From Novosphingobium sp. KA1 (GTDB lineage: Bacteria; Pseudomonadota; Alphaproteobacteria; Sphingomonadales; Sphingomonadaceae): a DNA stretch of 64,000 nucleotides. The translations under genes were made by a program, and so were the position numbers. The stretch lies in contig NZ_CP021247.1 of the NCBI RefSeq assembly GCF_017309955.1, positions 3,559,001 through 3,623,000 of the forward strand, read 5' to 3'. The notes beneath the pieces were generated by a model. It ran no database searches. It saw only the letters and a program-made list of their open reading frames with translations, and had not been told where the DNA came from. Shown piece after piece: positions 34,241 through 46,405 of the stretch; the stretch's first letter is position 1; each line of letters starts with the position of its first letter.

Positions 34241-36298
34241 TCAACCGCCTCGCAGAAGCTGCACACCCCAATCCCGCTCGAACAGATAGAGCAGCAGCCG
34301 TGCCGCCTCGCCGCGCGGACCGGTGAGGCCGCCGTCACGCTCGATCAGCAACCGCGCGTCATCATGGGCCAGCGGCAGCAGCTTGGTGATCTGCTCAAGG
34401 CTCGCAATGCGGAACGGCGTGTCGCCCGACTGCCGCGTGCCCAGCAGTTCGCCGCCGCCGCGCAGCTGCAGATCCTCTTCCGCCAGACGGAAGCCGTCCT
34501 GCGTCTCGCGCATCAGGGCAAGACGCTGACGGGCGGTTTCACTCAGCTGCTGCCCCCGTAGCAGCAGGCATGTCGATTTCTCGCTGCCGCGCCCCACGCG
34601 TCCGCGCAACTGGTGAAGCTGGGCAAGACCGAAACGCTCCGCCTGCTCGATCACCATCAACGTGGCGTTGGGCACGTCAACACCAACCTCGATCACCGTC
34701 GTCGCCACCAGCACCGAAGCCTCGCCACTGGCAAAGCGCTCCATGCCCGCGTCCTTCGCCTCCGGCTTCAACTGCCCATGGACAAGCACGACCGTATCGC
34801 CGAATCGCTCCTTCAGCGTCGCATAACGCGCCTCGGCAGCAGCCAGATCGTCGTTCTCGCTTTCACTCACCATCGGACAGACCCAATAGGCCTGCTGCCC
34901 GGTCTCGATATGGCGGGCGATGGCACCGACGACGTCGCCCATGCGCTCCACCGAGACGACGCGGGTGTCGATCGCCTGGCGCCCCGGAGGCAATTCATCG
35001 AGCTTGGAGACTTCCATCTCGCCGTATTGTGCCAAAGTCAGCGTGCGCGGGATCGGCGTGGCAGTCATCGCCAGCGTATGCGGCGTGCGCCGCCCCTTGC
35101 GGGCGAGCATCAGCCGCTGGCCAACGCCAAAACGGTGCTGCTCGTCGATCACCACCAGCGCGAGATTGCGATAGGACACCGTGTCCTGGAAAATCGCATG
35201 GGTGCCCACGACGATATCTATGGAGCCACCGATCAGCCCCATGAGGATCGCCTCGCGCGCCTTGCCCTTGTCGCGCCCGGTCAGCAGCGCAATCTCGACG
35301 CCCGTGCCCTGCAGCATCCGCGCGAGCGTCTCATAGTGCTGGCGGGCAAGGATTTCGGTTGGCGCCAGCAAGGCGGCCTGCGCCCCCGCCTCCACCGCGA
35401 TCAGCATCGCGTTAAGCGCGACGACCGTCTTGCCCGCACCGACATCGCCCTGCAGCAAGCGCAGCATCGGTGCCTGCTGCGCAACATCGCCCTCGATCTC
35501 GTCGATCGAGCGCTTCTGCGCGCCGGTCAGCGCGAAAGGCAGCTTGAGCTTGGCACGCAGCGAACCGTCGCCTTTCAGCGGCGTGCCCGACTGGCGGCGA
35601 TTGCTCTCGCGCACCAGCATCAGCGCCAGCGCGTTGGCCAGCAATTCGTCATAGGCCAGGCGGTCGCGCGCAGGCCCGTTGACGCCGCGATGCGCCTCCA
35701 TCACCGCCTCGCGCCAGGCAGGCCACTTCATCTTGTCGTAGAGACTGGGCTCGATCCATTCCGCCAATTCCGGCAGGACCTTGAGCGCCTGCTGGACCAG
35801 ACCGCCCACGCGCCCCTGCGTCAGTCCTTCAGACAGCGGATAGACCGCCTCGCACAGCTGCCCCACCGGCGCGGCGCTGTCCTCCGAAACATGTTCGGGG
35901 TGCACCATCTGGAGCATCTGGCCGTACTGGTCGAGCCGACCGGCCACCCAGCGCGTCTCGCCCACCGGAAGCTGCTTTTTCGCGGTGTAGGAGGCGCGGC
36001 CGAAATAGGTGATCGAGCAAATGTTGCCGAGCGCGTCTTCGGTCACCACCCGGAACGGCCCGCGCCCGGACGAGGCGCGATGCTCGCGCACCGTCAACTG
36101 GACGATGACGTTCTCGCCGACGTTGGCCTCGTCCAGATGGGTGACCGCGCGCCGCTCCACGAAACGATCGGGCAAGTGATAGACAAGATCCCGCAGCCGC
36201 GTGAGGCCCAGCTTTTCGAGCGGGCGCTTGAGCTTGGGGCCCACGCCGTCGAGGGCATCGGTTTCGACAAACAGGCAATTCAGAGCTTCGGGCCGCAT
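34241..36298 (-). CDS. recG: ATP-dependent DNA helicase RecG
   Basis: 685 residues. Remodels stalled replication forks and branched DNA. N-terminal wedge/OB domain (to ~260, including VGPKLKRPLEKLGLTRLRDL), Walker A GDVGAGKTVVAL near 282, DEQHRFG (~385), TATPIPRTL, and a C-terminal helicase half with QLRGRVGRG. The Met before RPEALNCLFV fits family length; a longer frame adds 35 unlike residues. Confidence 0.96.
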   Translation of the reverse strand: MRPEALNCLFVETDALDGVGPKLKRPLEKLGLTRLRDLVYHLPDRFVERRAVTHLDEANVGENVIVQLTVREHRASSGRGPFRVVTEDALGNICSITYFGRASYTAKKQLPVGETRWVAGRLDQYGQMLQMVHPEHVSEDSAAPVGQLCEAVYPLSEGLTQGRVGGLVQQALKVLPELAEWIEPSLYDKMKWPAWREAVMEAHRGVNGPARDRLAYDELLANALALMLVRESNRRQSGTPLKGDGSLRAKLKLPFALTGAQKRSIDEIEGDVAQQAPMLRLLQGDVGAGKTVVALNAMLIAVEAGAQAALLAPTEILARQHYETLARMLQGTGVEIALLTGRDKGKAREAILMGLIGGSIDIVVGTHAIFQDTVSYRNLALVVIDEQHRFGVGQRLMLARKGRRTPHTLAMTATPIPRTLTLAQYGEMEVSKLDELPPGRQAIDTRVVSVERMGDVVGAIARHIETGQQAYWVCPMVSESENDDLAAAEARYATLKERFGDTVVLVHGQLKPEAKDAGMERFASGEASVLVATTVIEVGVDVPNATLMVIEQAERFGLAQLHQLRGRVGRGSEKSTCLLLRGQQLSETARQRLALMRETQDGFRLAEEDLQLRGGGELLGTRQSGDTPFRIASLEQITKLLPLAHDDARLLIERDGGLTGPRGEAARLLLYLFERDWGVQLLRGG

Positions 36299-36405
36299 GA
36301 GCAGCCTCTTAGCGCGAGTGCGGCGCGTTTCACCAGACCGATGGGGAACGGATTTGCGGACAGACCCGTTGCCTTGGTGAACCCAACTGCACAGGAGAGC
36401 CATTC

Positions 36406-36828
36406 ATGCGGATGTCCCGCGGAACCGTTTTCGCAATCGTCGACGGCGAGAACTTCGAACTCTACCGCAATTCGGGCGCCGAGGCCGCCCCGCGGCTGAC
36501 GGCCATGGAGCCCCCCGCGCTGGAGGCCACCAACTTCAGCGCCGGCGCCCGCCGCAGCGACGCGCCAAGGCGCCATCAGGCCCGCACCGGCGACGGCAGC
36601 AACGACTCGCACGACGAGAGCGCCCATGTCGCCGCCGTGACCGGATGGCTCAACCAGCAGGTACTGGAAGGGGAAATCGCCGAACTGGTCATCGTCGCCG
36701 ATCCGCGCTCCCTTGGTGAGATGCGAAGGCACTACCACAAGGAACTGAAAGCCTCGCTGCGGGCCGAAGTGCCCAAGACGCTGACCGGCAGACCCGTCAG
36801 CGAGATCATCAAGGTGATCCAGCGCTAA
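36406..36828 (+). CDS. Host-attachment family protein
   Basis: 140 residues. Resembles the family called 'protein required for attachment to host cells': an N-terminal FAIVDGENFELYRN strand pair and a C-terminal VIVADPRSLGEMRRHYHKEL and EVPKTLTGRPVSEIIKVI, an RNase H/translation-factor-like alpha-beta fold. The middle (~45-75) is charged and probably disordered. Actual role unclear; the name comes from one plant-associated relative and is no evidence for symbiosis. Ribosome site AGGAGAG. Divergent from recG. Confidence 0.85.
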   Translation: MRMSRGTVFAIVDGENFELYRNSGAEAAPRLTAMEPPALEATNFSAGARRSDAPRRHQARTGDGSNDSHDESAHVAAVTGWLNQQVLEGEIAELVIVADPRSLGEMRRHYHKELKASLRAEVPKTLTGRPVSEIIKVIQR

Positions 36829-36841
36829 CCCAAAACCTTGC

Positions 36842-36877
36842 TCATGCCCGCGCCGTATCGTAACGGCGCGGGCATGA
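36842..36877. promoter_or_regulatory. Perfect 15-bp palindrome over the sdhE start codon
   Basis: TCATGCCCGCGCCGT (36842-36856) and ACGGCGCGGGCATGA (36863-36877) are perfect inverse copies with a 6-base loop. The right arm contains the chosen sdhE ATG and the left arm contains another in-frame ATG (36844). In mRNA the hairpin would hide the start region; no T-run follows, so it is not a normal terminator. Confidence 0.75.
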
Positions 36878-37155
36878 CCGAACTCACGCCCCAAAAGCAG
36901 GCACGGCTCGCCCGCCTCAAGTTCCGCGCCTGGCATCGCGGCACGCGCGAGGCCGATTACATGATCGGCTGCTTCTTCGACAAATTCCACGCAGAGTGGT
37001 CCGACACCGAGATCGACCTCTTCGAAACGATGATCGAGGAAGAAGACGTCGACATCATGGCATGGGCGCTGGGCACCCAGAGCATTCCCGAGGAATATCG
37101 CGGTGCCTTGATGGACCGCATGATGAAGCTCGATTACGTCGATATTCCGCGCTGA
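36874..37155 (+). CDS. sdhE: FAD assembly factor SdhE
   Basis: 93 residues. SdhE helps attach FAD covalently to succinate dehydrogenase subunit A. The diagnostic RGTREADYMIGCFFD (RGxxExD) is near residues 22-36, and EEEDVDIMAWALG follows. The start could also be the in-frame ATG ten codons upstream; neither has a clear ribosome site, and a perfect palindrome spans both. Lies 25 bases before mfd on the same strand. Confidence 0.9.
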   Translation: MTELTPQKQARLARLKFRAWHRGTREADYMIGCFFDKFHAEWSDTEIDLFETMIEEEDVDIMAWALGTQSIPEEYRGALMDRMMKLDYVDIPR

Positions 37156-37180
37156 TTTCATAAGGCAGACTGACTGCGGC

Positions 37181-40100
37181 ATGGCCGAATTCCAACGCAT
37201 TGTCTCGGCTACCTCGCCGCTTACCCTCGCCTCGGTCACGCGCGGGGCCCAGCCTCTGGTCATGGCGGACCTTGCCCGCGCCGTGGCAAGCAAGAGTTCC
37301 GGAGGCCGGGCGGTCTTCATTGCCGACAACGAAAGCGCCATGCGCGCCGTTGCCGAAGCCGCGCAGTTCTTCGCGCCGGAACTGGATGTCGTTGAATTCC
37401 CCGCGTGGGACTGCCTGCCCTACGACCGCGCCAGCCCTGCCCTTTCGGTCAGTGCCCGCCGTCTGGCCGCGCTGCACCGGCTCCAGCTCAAGCGCACCGG
37501 CCCGCAGCTTCTCGTCACCACCGCCAATGCCGTGCTCCAGCGCGTGCTCACGCCGTTCCGCATTCGCGAATCGGTGCGCCTGCTCAAGCCTGGGGCGGAA
37601 ATCGGCCATGAAAGTCTGATCGCGCTGCTGCGCCGTCAGGGCTACCAGCGCAGCGACACCGCGATCGACGCAGGCGAGTTCGCCGTGCGCGGCTCGATCT
37701 TCGATATCGTGCCTTCGGGGCTTGAAGGCGGCCTGCGGCTCGACTTCTTCGGCGACGAGCTGGAAACGCTGCGCCTGTTCGATACCGGCACCCAGCGCTC
37801 CACCGGCACCGTCCCCGAACACCTGCTGCTCCCCGCCAGCGAGGCGCTGATCGACGAGGACAGCGTCAAGCGCTTCCGCAGCCGCTACCGCGAGATGTTC
37901 GGCGCCAATGCCACGGCGGACCCACTCTATCAGGCGGTCAGCGACGGCCGCCGCCTTGCCGGCATGGAACACTGGCTGCCGCTATTCGAAGACCGTCTGG
38001 TCACGCTGTTCGATCACCTTTCGAACGACGACCTGCTGGTGATCGACAGCCCGGCGCTCGGCGCCGCCGACGAGCGCTTCACCGACATTGCGGACTATCA
38101 CAAGGCCCGCCTCGAAACCTCCGGCCAGAAGGCGGGATCGTACCGCCCGCTTGCGATCGACGCGCTCTACCTGGGCCGCGAGGAGTTCGAGCAGGCCGTG
38201 GCCGCCTTCCCGGTCCACCGCGCCGATCCTTTCGCGCAGCCGGAAAGCACCAAGGTCATCGACTTCGGCTTCGGCAATGCCCGCGACTTCACGCCCGAGC
38301 GCGCCCGCGGCGACAATGCCTATGAGGCTGCCGCCAAGCACCTCCACGCCGTCGCCAAGACCGGCCGCAAGGCGATCCTGGCCGCCTATTCCACCGGCAG
38401 CCGCGCCCGTCTGGTCTCCATCCTGGGTGAGGCACAGGGACCCGAGCCCAAGCTGGCCGAGACATGGCAAGAAGCCCTCGGCCTTGCCGTTCAGGGCCGC
38501 TCCGCCGCGCTGGTGCTGCCGCTGGAGACCGGCTTCTCCAACGATGCGGTCGAAGTCGTCACCGAGCAGGACATCCTGGGCGATCGCCTTGTCCGCCGGA
38601 AGAAAAAGAAGAAGGATTCCGACGCCTTCCTCGCCGAACTGGCGGCGCTGACGCCCGGCGACCTGATCGTCCACATGGACCACGGCATCGGTCGCTACGA
38701 AGGCCTGCAGTCGATCCCGGTCGGCAAGAGCCCGCACGACTGCGTGATGCTGACCTATGCGGGCGGCGACAAGCTCTACATACCGGTCGAAAATCTCGAC
38801 GTCCTCTCCCGCTACGGCAGCGAGGCGGAAGGCGTCGCGCTCGACAAGCTGGGCGGAGAAGCATGGCAGAAACGCCGCGCCAGGCTGAAGGAACGCATCC
38901 GCGAAATCGCGGGTGAACTGATGAAGACCGCGGCCGCGCGTGCCCTGCGCGTTGCCCCGGCGCTGCTGCCCGAAAAGTCGAGCTACGACCAGTTCGTGGA
39001 CCGTTTCCCCTGGCAGGAAACCGAGGACCAGGAACACGCCATCGACGACGTGCTCGGCGATCTGGCCGAAGGCAAGCCGATGGACCGCCTCGTCTGTGGC
39101 GATGTCGGCTTCGGCAAGACCGAAGTGGCCCTGCGTGCCGCCTTCGTCGCCGCCATGGCGGGCCAGCAGGTTGCCGTCGTCGCGCCGACCACCCTGCTCG
39201 CACGCCAGCACTATGCGAGCTTTGCCGAACGCTTCAACGGCTTCCCGCTGGAAGTGGGCCGCCTGTCGCGCCTCGTGCCCGAGAAGGAAGCCAAGGCCAC
39301 CCGCGAGGGCCTTACCGCAGGCACCATGGACGTGGTCTGCGGCACCCACGCGATCCTCTCGAAAACCGTCAATTTCAAGCGCCTCGGCCTCGTCATCGTC
39401 GACGAGGAACAGCGCTTCGGCGTCAATCACAAGGAGCGCCTGAAGCAGCTTCGCACCGACGTGCACGTGCTGACGCTCACCGCCACGCCGATCCCGCGCA
39501 CGCTGCAAATGGCAATGTCCGGCCTGCGCGAACTTTCCACCATCCAGACCCCGCCGGTCGACCGCCTCGCCGTGCGTACGTACGTGATGGAATGGGACGA
39601 GATGGTGATGCGCGAGGCGCTGCTGCGCGAACACCATCGCGGCGGCCAGAGCTTCATCGTCGTGCCGCGCATCTCGGACATGGCCGAAGTCGAGGAATGG
39701 CTCGCCAAGAGCGTGCCCGAAGTGAAGGTCATCTCCGCCCACGGCCAGATGAGCGCGGGCGAAGTGGAAGAGCGCATGAGCGCCTTCTACGAGGGCAAGT
39801 ACGAAGTCCTGCTGTCGACCACCATCGTCGAGAGCGGCATCGACATTCCGCGCGCCAACACGATCATCATCCACCGCGCCGACCGCTTCGGCCTTGCCCA
39901 GCTTTACCAACTGCGCGGACGCGTGGGCCGATCGAAACTCCGCGCCTATGCCTATCTCACGACACCGGCGGGCCGCGCGCTCTCGGAAGTGGCCGAAAAG
40001 CGCCTCAAGGTATTGAGCGATCTCGATTCGCTGGGTGCCGGCTTCCAGCTTGCCAGCCACGATCTCGACATTCGCGGCGCGGGCAACCTGCTGGGTGATG

Positions 40101-40666
40101 AGCAGTCCGGCCATATCCGCGAGGTTGGCTTCGAACTCTACCAGTCGATGCTGGAGGACGCGATCCTCGAGGCCCGCGCGGGCGGCGTCGGGCTGGAGAA
40201 GGATACCTCGGGCCTGTCTCCGCAGATCACGGTGGAAGCGCCGATCATGATCCCGGAGGACTACGTTCCCGATCTGGCCGTGCGCATGGCGCTCTATCGC
40301 CGCCTCAACGATGCGGACAGCAAGGACGAGATCGAATCGCTCTCGGCCGAAATGATCGACCGCTTCGGACCGCTGCCGAGCGCCACGTCGAACCTCGTCC
40401 AGCTTATCCAGATCAAGCGGCAGGCGATCGAGGCGCATATCGCCAAGATCGACGTCGGCCCGCGCGGCACGCTGGTCAGCTTCCACAACGACAGCTTCCC
40501 GAACCCCATGGGCCTGATCGCCTATGCCGAGCGGCTTCAGGGCGCGGTCAAGCTGCGGCCGGACAACAAGCTGGTGCTGCAACGCGCCTGGGGCGATCCC
40601 AAGAGCCGCCTCAACGGGTTGCTGCAATTGACCAAGGGCCTCGCGGCGGTGGCGCGGAAGGGATAA
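37181..40666 (+). CDS. mfd: Transcription-repair coupling factor Mfd
   Basis: 1161 residues, full length. Removes RNA polymerase stalled at lesions and recruits UvrA. N-terminal UvrB-like domains (AFYPAWDCLPYDR-type: FPAWDCLPYDRASP ~70), RNA-polymerase-interaction domain (GDLIVHMDHGIGRYEGL, ~492), Walker A GDVGFGKTEVAL near 640, DEEQRFGVNHKERLK (~745), TATPIPRTLQMAMSGLRELS, and a C-terminal TRCF domain. Confidence 0.98.
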   Translation: MAEFQRIVSATSPLTLASVTRGAQPLVMADLARAVASKSSGGRAVFIADNESAMRAVAEAAQFFAPELDVVEFPAWDCLPYDRASPALSVSARRLAALHRLQLKRTGPQLLVTTANAVLQRVLTPFRIRESVRLLKPGAEIGHESLIALLRRQGYQRSDTAIDAGEFAVRGSIFDIVPSGLEGGLRLDFFGDELETLRLFDTGTQRSTGTVPEHLLLPASEALIDEDSVKRFRSRYREMFGANATADPLYQAVSDGRRLAGMEHWLPLFEDRLVTLFDHLSNDDLLVIDSPALGAADERFTDIADYHKARLETSGQKAGSYRPLAIDALYLGREEFEQAVAAFPVHRADPFAQPESTKVIDFGFGNARDFTPERARGDNAYEAAAKHLHAVAKTGRKAILAAYSTGSRARLVSILGEAQGPEPKLAETWQEALGLAVQGRSAALVLPLETGFSNDAVEVVTEQDILGDRLVRRKKKKKDSDAFLAELAALTPGDLIVHMDHGIGRYEGLQSIPVGKSPHDCVMLTYAGGDKLYIPVENLDVLSRYGSEAEGVALDKLGGEAWQKRRARLKERIREIAGELMKTAAARALRVAPALLPEKSSYDQFVDRFPWQETEDQEHAIDDVLGDLAEGKPMDRLVCGDVGFGKTEVALRAAFVAAMAGQQVAVVAPTTLLARQHYASFAERFNGFPLEVGRLSRLVPEKEAKATREGLTAGTMDVVCGTHAILSKTVNFKRLGLVIVDEEQRFGVNHKERLKQLRTDVHVLTLTATPIPRTLQMAMSGLRELSTIQTPPVDRLAVRTYVMEWDEMVMREALLREHHRGGQSFIVVPRISDMAEVEEWLAKSVPEVKVISAHGQMSAGEVEERMSAFYEGKYEVLLSTTIVESGIDIPRANTIIIHRADRFGLAQLYQLRGRVGRSKLRAYAYLTTPAGRALSEVAEKRLKVLSDLDSLGAGFQLASHDLDIRGAGNLLGDEQSGHIREVGFELYQSMLEDAILEARAGGVGLEKDTSGLSPQITVEAPIMIPEDYVPDLAVRMALYRRLNDADSKDEIESLSAEMIDRFGPLPSATSNLVQLIQIKRQAIEAHIAKIDVGPRGTLVSFHNDSFPNPMGLIAYAERLQGAVKLRPDNKLVLQRAWGDPKSRLNGLLQLTKGLAAVARKG

Positions 40667-40696
40667 GCGACGGCAGCGCGCAAGAAATAGGCGCCG

Positions 40697-42022
40697 CTAT
40701 CCCGCCGTGCGGGCCAGCCTGCCGAACATCGCTATGCTCATCGGTTGCGCGCGCAGGAACCCCTGATAATAGGCACAGCCCTCGCGCGCGGCGACCTGGC
40801 GCTGGGCCTCTTCCTCGATACCCTCGGCGATGACCTGAAGGTCCAGCGCCTTCGCCATCGCAACGATGGCACGCAGCACCGCCACGTCGCGCTTGTCGGT
40901 GGTGATGCCGTCGATCATCGAGCGATCGAGCTTGAGGTAGTGGATCGGCAGGACCTTGAGATAGCGGAAGTTGCAGAAGCCCGCCCCGAAGTCATCCAAT
41001 GCGATGCGGATGCCCTGCGCCGAGAATTCCGCCAGGATCTGCGCAGCCTGCGAGATATCGCCGATCAGGGCCTGTTCGGTCACTTCCAGCGTCAGCCTGC
41101 GCGGCGGAAACCCGCTCGCGCGGACAAGGTCCAGCATCTGGCGCACGTAATTGCCGAAGGCGAGGTCCGCCGGCGTGACATTGATCGACAACCGCAAGGC
41201 CTTGGGCCAGTTGCCCGCCGCTTCCAGCGCCTTGGCGGCGATGTGACGGGAGAGCGGCGCCACGTGGTCGGCCCGCTCGGCAATGGCAAAAAGGCCGCCC
41301 GCACCGATCCGCCCCAGGCGCGGATGCTTCCAGCGTGCCAGGGCTTCCGCCCCGGTCAGCCGGTCGTCCTCGAGGCTGAACTGCGGCTGGAACAGGATCT
41401 CGATCTCGTCGCGGTCGATCGCGCCGAGCAGATCGGCCTCAAGCTGCGCAGCCGAATGGCCGGGCGGGGTTGCTTCGCCCTCGGCCCAGGCAAGCCGCGT
41501 GCCTTGCTGGTCGCGCGCGGATTCCAGCGCGTGGCCGAGCCGGTCCAGCATCGAATCCACGCCTTCGTCGGCCAGCGCGCGAATCAGGGCGATGCGCGGC
41601 GACAGGCGCAAGACTCCCGAGGGCACCGCGATGGGGCGCGACACCGCCTCGGCCAACTGATCGGCAACCAGTTGCCAGCGCTCCCGGCTGCATGCCTCAT
41701 TGGCGACCAGCACGAAGGAACCGCCCCCGGCACGCGCCAGCAGCCAGTGACCGTCGAGTTCCTCGTTCGCGAAATGCGCGATGCGGCTCGCCACTTCTTC
41801 CAGCGCCCCGTCACCCGCAGCCGCGCCATAGGCCATGTTGATGGCATCGAGCCGGCGCAGGCCGAGCAGCATCGCATGGATATGTGCGCCCGGCCCATTC
41901 TCGCTCGCCTGGCGCCAGGCGGCGATCCGTTCGCGCACGGCATCAAGCCCCGGAATTCCGGTCAATCTATCCTCAAGACCGCGTGCCAGCTCTGCCGGCA
42001 CCCCTTCCCTGCTCAAAACCAT
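40697..42022 (-). CDS. EAL-domain cyclic-di-GMP phosphodiesterase with degenerate GGDEF domain
   Basis: 441 residues. A GGDEF-like domain (~30-165) has ARAGGGSFVLV where GGDEF should be, so it cannot make c-di-GMP. The EAL domain (~185-430) keeps the signature: GAEALARWKHP, SINVTPADL, ALDDFGAGFCNFRYL, KLDRSMID, VIAEGIEEEAQ, and QGFLRAQPM, so it should be an active phosphodiesterase. No membrane segment or other sensor is seen. Convergent with mfd. Confidence 0.92.
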   Translation of the reverse strand: MVLSREGVPAELARGLEDRLTGIPGLDAVRERIAAWRQASENGPGAHIHAMLLGLRRLDAINMAYGAAAGDGALEEVASRIAHFANEELDGHWLLARAGGGSFVLVANEACSRERWQLVADQLAEAVSRPIAVPSGVLRLSPRIALIRALADEGVDSMLDRLGHALESARDQQGTRLAWAEGEATPPGHSAAQLEADLLGAIDRDEIEILFQPQFSLEDDRLTGAEALARWKHPRLGRIGAGGLFAIAERADHVAPLSRHIAAKALEAAGNWPKALRLSINVTPADLAFGNYVRQMLDLVRASGFPPRRLTLEVTEQALIGDISQAAQILAEFSAQGIRIALDDFGAGFCNFRYLKVLPIHYLKLDRSMIDGITTDKRDVAVLRAIVAMAKALDLQVIAEGIEEEAQRQVAAREGCAYYQGFLRAQPMSIAMFGRLARTAG

Positions 42023-42171
42023 GCGCCTTTCCTAACCCCACCCCCATAACGCAAGCCCCTTGCAAAAGCGTTCAAAATTCGAAAGGTCCGACGAAGTGAC
42101 GAAGGCGTCACGGTCACGCCTCGCCGACCGCGGCACCGGGGCGCAGCATGACCGCCTCAAGGAAATGAAGA

Positions 42172-42951
42172 ATGAGCGACGAACCCCGGCTGGCCCTCAT
42201 CGTTTCGGACAGCGCCAAGGCACAGGAAGGCGCAGACGCCTTACGTGATGCCCATGGCTGGGTAAGCCCGGAAGAAGCCGATGTCTTCGTGGTGCTGGGC
42301 GGCGACGGTTTCCTGCTGCACGTCCTCCACGAGATGCTCGACCGCGACCGCATCAAGCCGGTCTACGGCATGAACCTGGGAACGGTGGGTTTCCTGATGA
42401 ACGGGCCGCACGACCATATCCCGATCATCCATAGGGTGATGGAAGCGCACCGCGTGCCCGTGACCCCGCTGCGCATGTACGCGGTCAGCAACGACGGACG
42501 TGAGTACAAATATTACGCCATCAACGAAGTCTCGCTGCTGCGCGAAACCCGCCAGACCGCCAAGCTGGAAGTGCGCATCAACGGGCGCGTGCGGATGGAG
42601 GAACTGGTGGGCGACGGGGTGCTGGTGGCAACGCCGGTCGGCTCCACCGCCTACAATCTCTCCGCCGATGGCCCGATCCTGCCGCTCGGTGCCCCGATGC
42701 TGGCGCTGACGCCGCTCAGCCCCTTCCGCCCGCGCCGCTGGAAAGGCGCGATCCTGCCCGAAAGCGCCGAGGTCGAATTCCACGTCAACGAGTCCGAAAA
42801 GCGCCCCGTCGCCGCCGTGGCCGACCAGAAGGAAGTGCGCGACGTGAAGTCGGTGCGAATCCGCGCGACCTACGAAAAGGAACTGACACTGCTGTTCGAC
42901 CCCGGATTCACGCTGGAAGAACGTATCTTCGCCGAGCAGTTCCAGGTCTGA
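42172..42951 (+). CDS. nadK: NAD kinase
   Basis: 259 residues, the short alphaproteobacterial form. Phosphorylates NAD to NADP. The motif GGDGFLLHVLHEM (~44) carries the catalytic Asp; NLGTVGFLMN (~68), NEVSLLRETRQ and GDGVLVATPVGSTAYNLSADGP (~146) complete the family set. No partner gene; tRNA-Asn follows. Confidence 0.96.
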   Translation: MSDEPRLALIVSDSAKAQEGADALRDAHGWVSPEEADVFVVLGGDGFLLHVLHEMLDRDRIKPVYGMNLGTVGFLMNGPHDHIPIIHRVMEAHRVPVTPLRMYAVSNDGREYKYYAINEVSLLRETRQTAKLEVRINGRVRMEELVGDGVLVATPVGSTAYNLSADGPILPLGAPMLALTPLSPFRPRRWKGAILPESAEVEFHVNESEKRPVAAVADQKEVRDVKSVRIRATYEKELTLLFDPGFTLEERIFAEQFQV

Positions 42952-43031
42952 AATCACAGCAATTCCGCGCCTCCCGGCACCGAACCATCACCTGTGGAAA
43001 AATTTTCGCCGCATTTTGCTCAAAGTCAGGG

Positions 43032-43059
43032 TTGCCAATCCCTACGGCACTGTTATAGG
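43032..43059 (+). promoter_or_regulatory. Promoter of the tRNA-Asn pair
   Basis: TTGCCA and TATAGG, 16 bases apart, about 40 bases upstream of the first tRNA-Asn; same boxes as at tRNA-Pro. Confidence 0.6.
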
Positions 43060-43097
43060 CGCACCCCTGCCCAGCGGTGGAAACACTGACAGGCCGG

Positions 43098-43172
43098 TCC
43101 CCGATAGCTCAGCGGTAGAGCATTCGACTGTTAATCGAATGGCCGTAGGTTCGAATCCTACTCGGGGAGCCA
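43098..43172 (+). tRNA. tRNA-Asn (GTT)
   Basis: 75 bases with CCA; acceptor TCCCCGA/TCGGGGA, discriminator G, anticodon stem TTCGA/TCGAA around CTGTTAA with anticodon GTT; T-arm GGTTCGAATCC. Confidence 0.97.
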
Positions 43173-43255
43173 CTTCTTTTGAAGGGTTCGAAGCGGTATC
43201 GAAAGATGCCGAAAGCAACTCTTCCGCCCGCCGGTGGAAACACCGACCAGGCTGT

Positions 43256-43330
43256 TCCCCGATAGCTCAGCGGTAGAGCATTCGACTGTTAATCGAATGG
43301 CCGTAGGTTCGAATCCTACTCGGGGAGCCA
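43256..43330 (+). tRNA. tRNA-Asn (GTT), second identical copy
   Basis: Identical to the first copy, 83 bases downstream. The ~25 bases before each copy are also alike (GGTGGAAACAC...GACAGG / GGTGGAAACAC...GACCAG), so the duplication included leader sequence. Confidence 0.97.
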
Positions 43331-43440
43331 CCTTTCCAACCAGACATCGCCAGCCCTTCGCCCCGTGCCGACCTGCCAGGTCAGCACGCGTTTTTGCGTG
43401 CCCGCCGTTCGCAAGGGTGCCCGGCACAAGGATCGGCCAA

Positions 43441-43471
43441 AGGAAAAGGGCCGCAGCTTCCGCTGCAGCCC
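43441..43471 (-). terminator. Terminator downstream of secA
   Basis: On the minus strand GGGCTGCAGC and GCTGCGGCCC pair with one mismatch around GGAA and are followed by TTTTCCTTT. It lies ~87 bases past the secA stop. Confidence 0.75.
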
Positions 43472-43557
43472 TCTCGATGCTCGAAGAAGGCCGAGAGAAA
43501 CGCTCCCGGCCCACCTCATGCGGCTCAGGCCCTTGCCCTGCCAGACCCTTGTCCTGC

Positions 43558-46296
<2,739 letters not shown>

Positions 46297-46405
46297 GGCG
46301 GGAATCCCTGTTTTACTTGGATATCGTGAATGACGGACATGTGCGCCTCCGCCTCGTGGCAGAGCGCAGAAAATAGCTTCGCGAGGATGCGAAAGGTCGG
46401 CGCGC

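Noticed and set aside
36406..36828. Evidence for prophage or symbiosis from the 'host attachment' family name
   Set aside because: The family name derives from one early report; no phage or symbiosis genes surround it.
37982..40627. 881-codon open frame opposite mfd, and a ~1000-codon frame opposite secA
   Set aside because: Both are antisense to unmistakable conserved proteins and have no recognisable domain or ribosome site.
40697..42022. Bifunctional diguanylate cyclase/phosphodiesterase
   Set aside because: The GGDEF signature is replaced by AGGGS, so cyclase activity is not expected.
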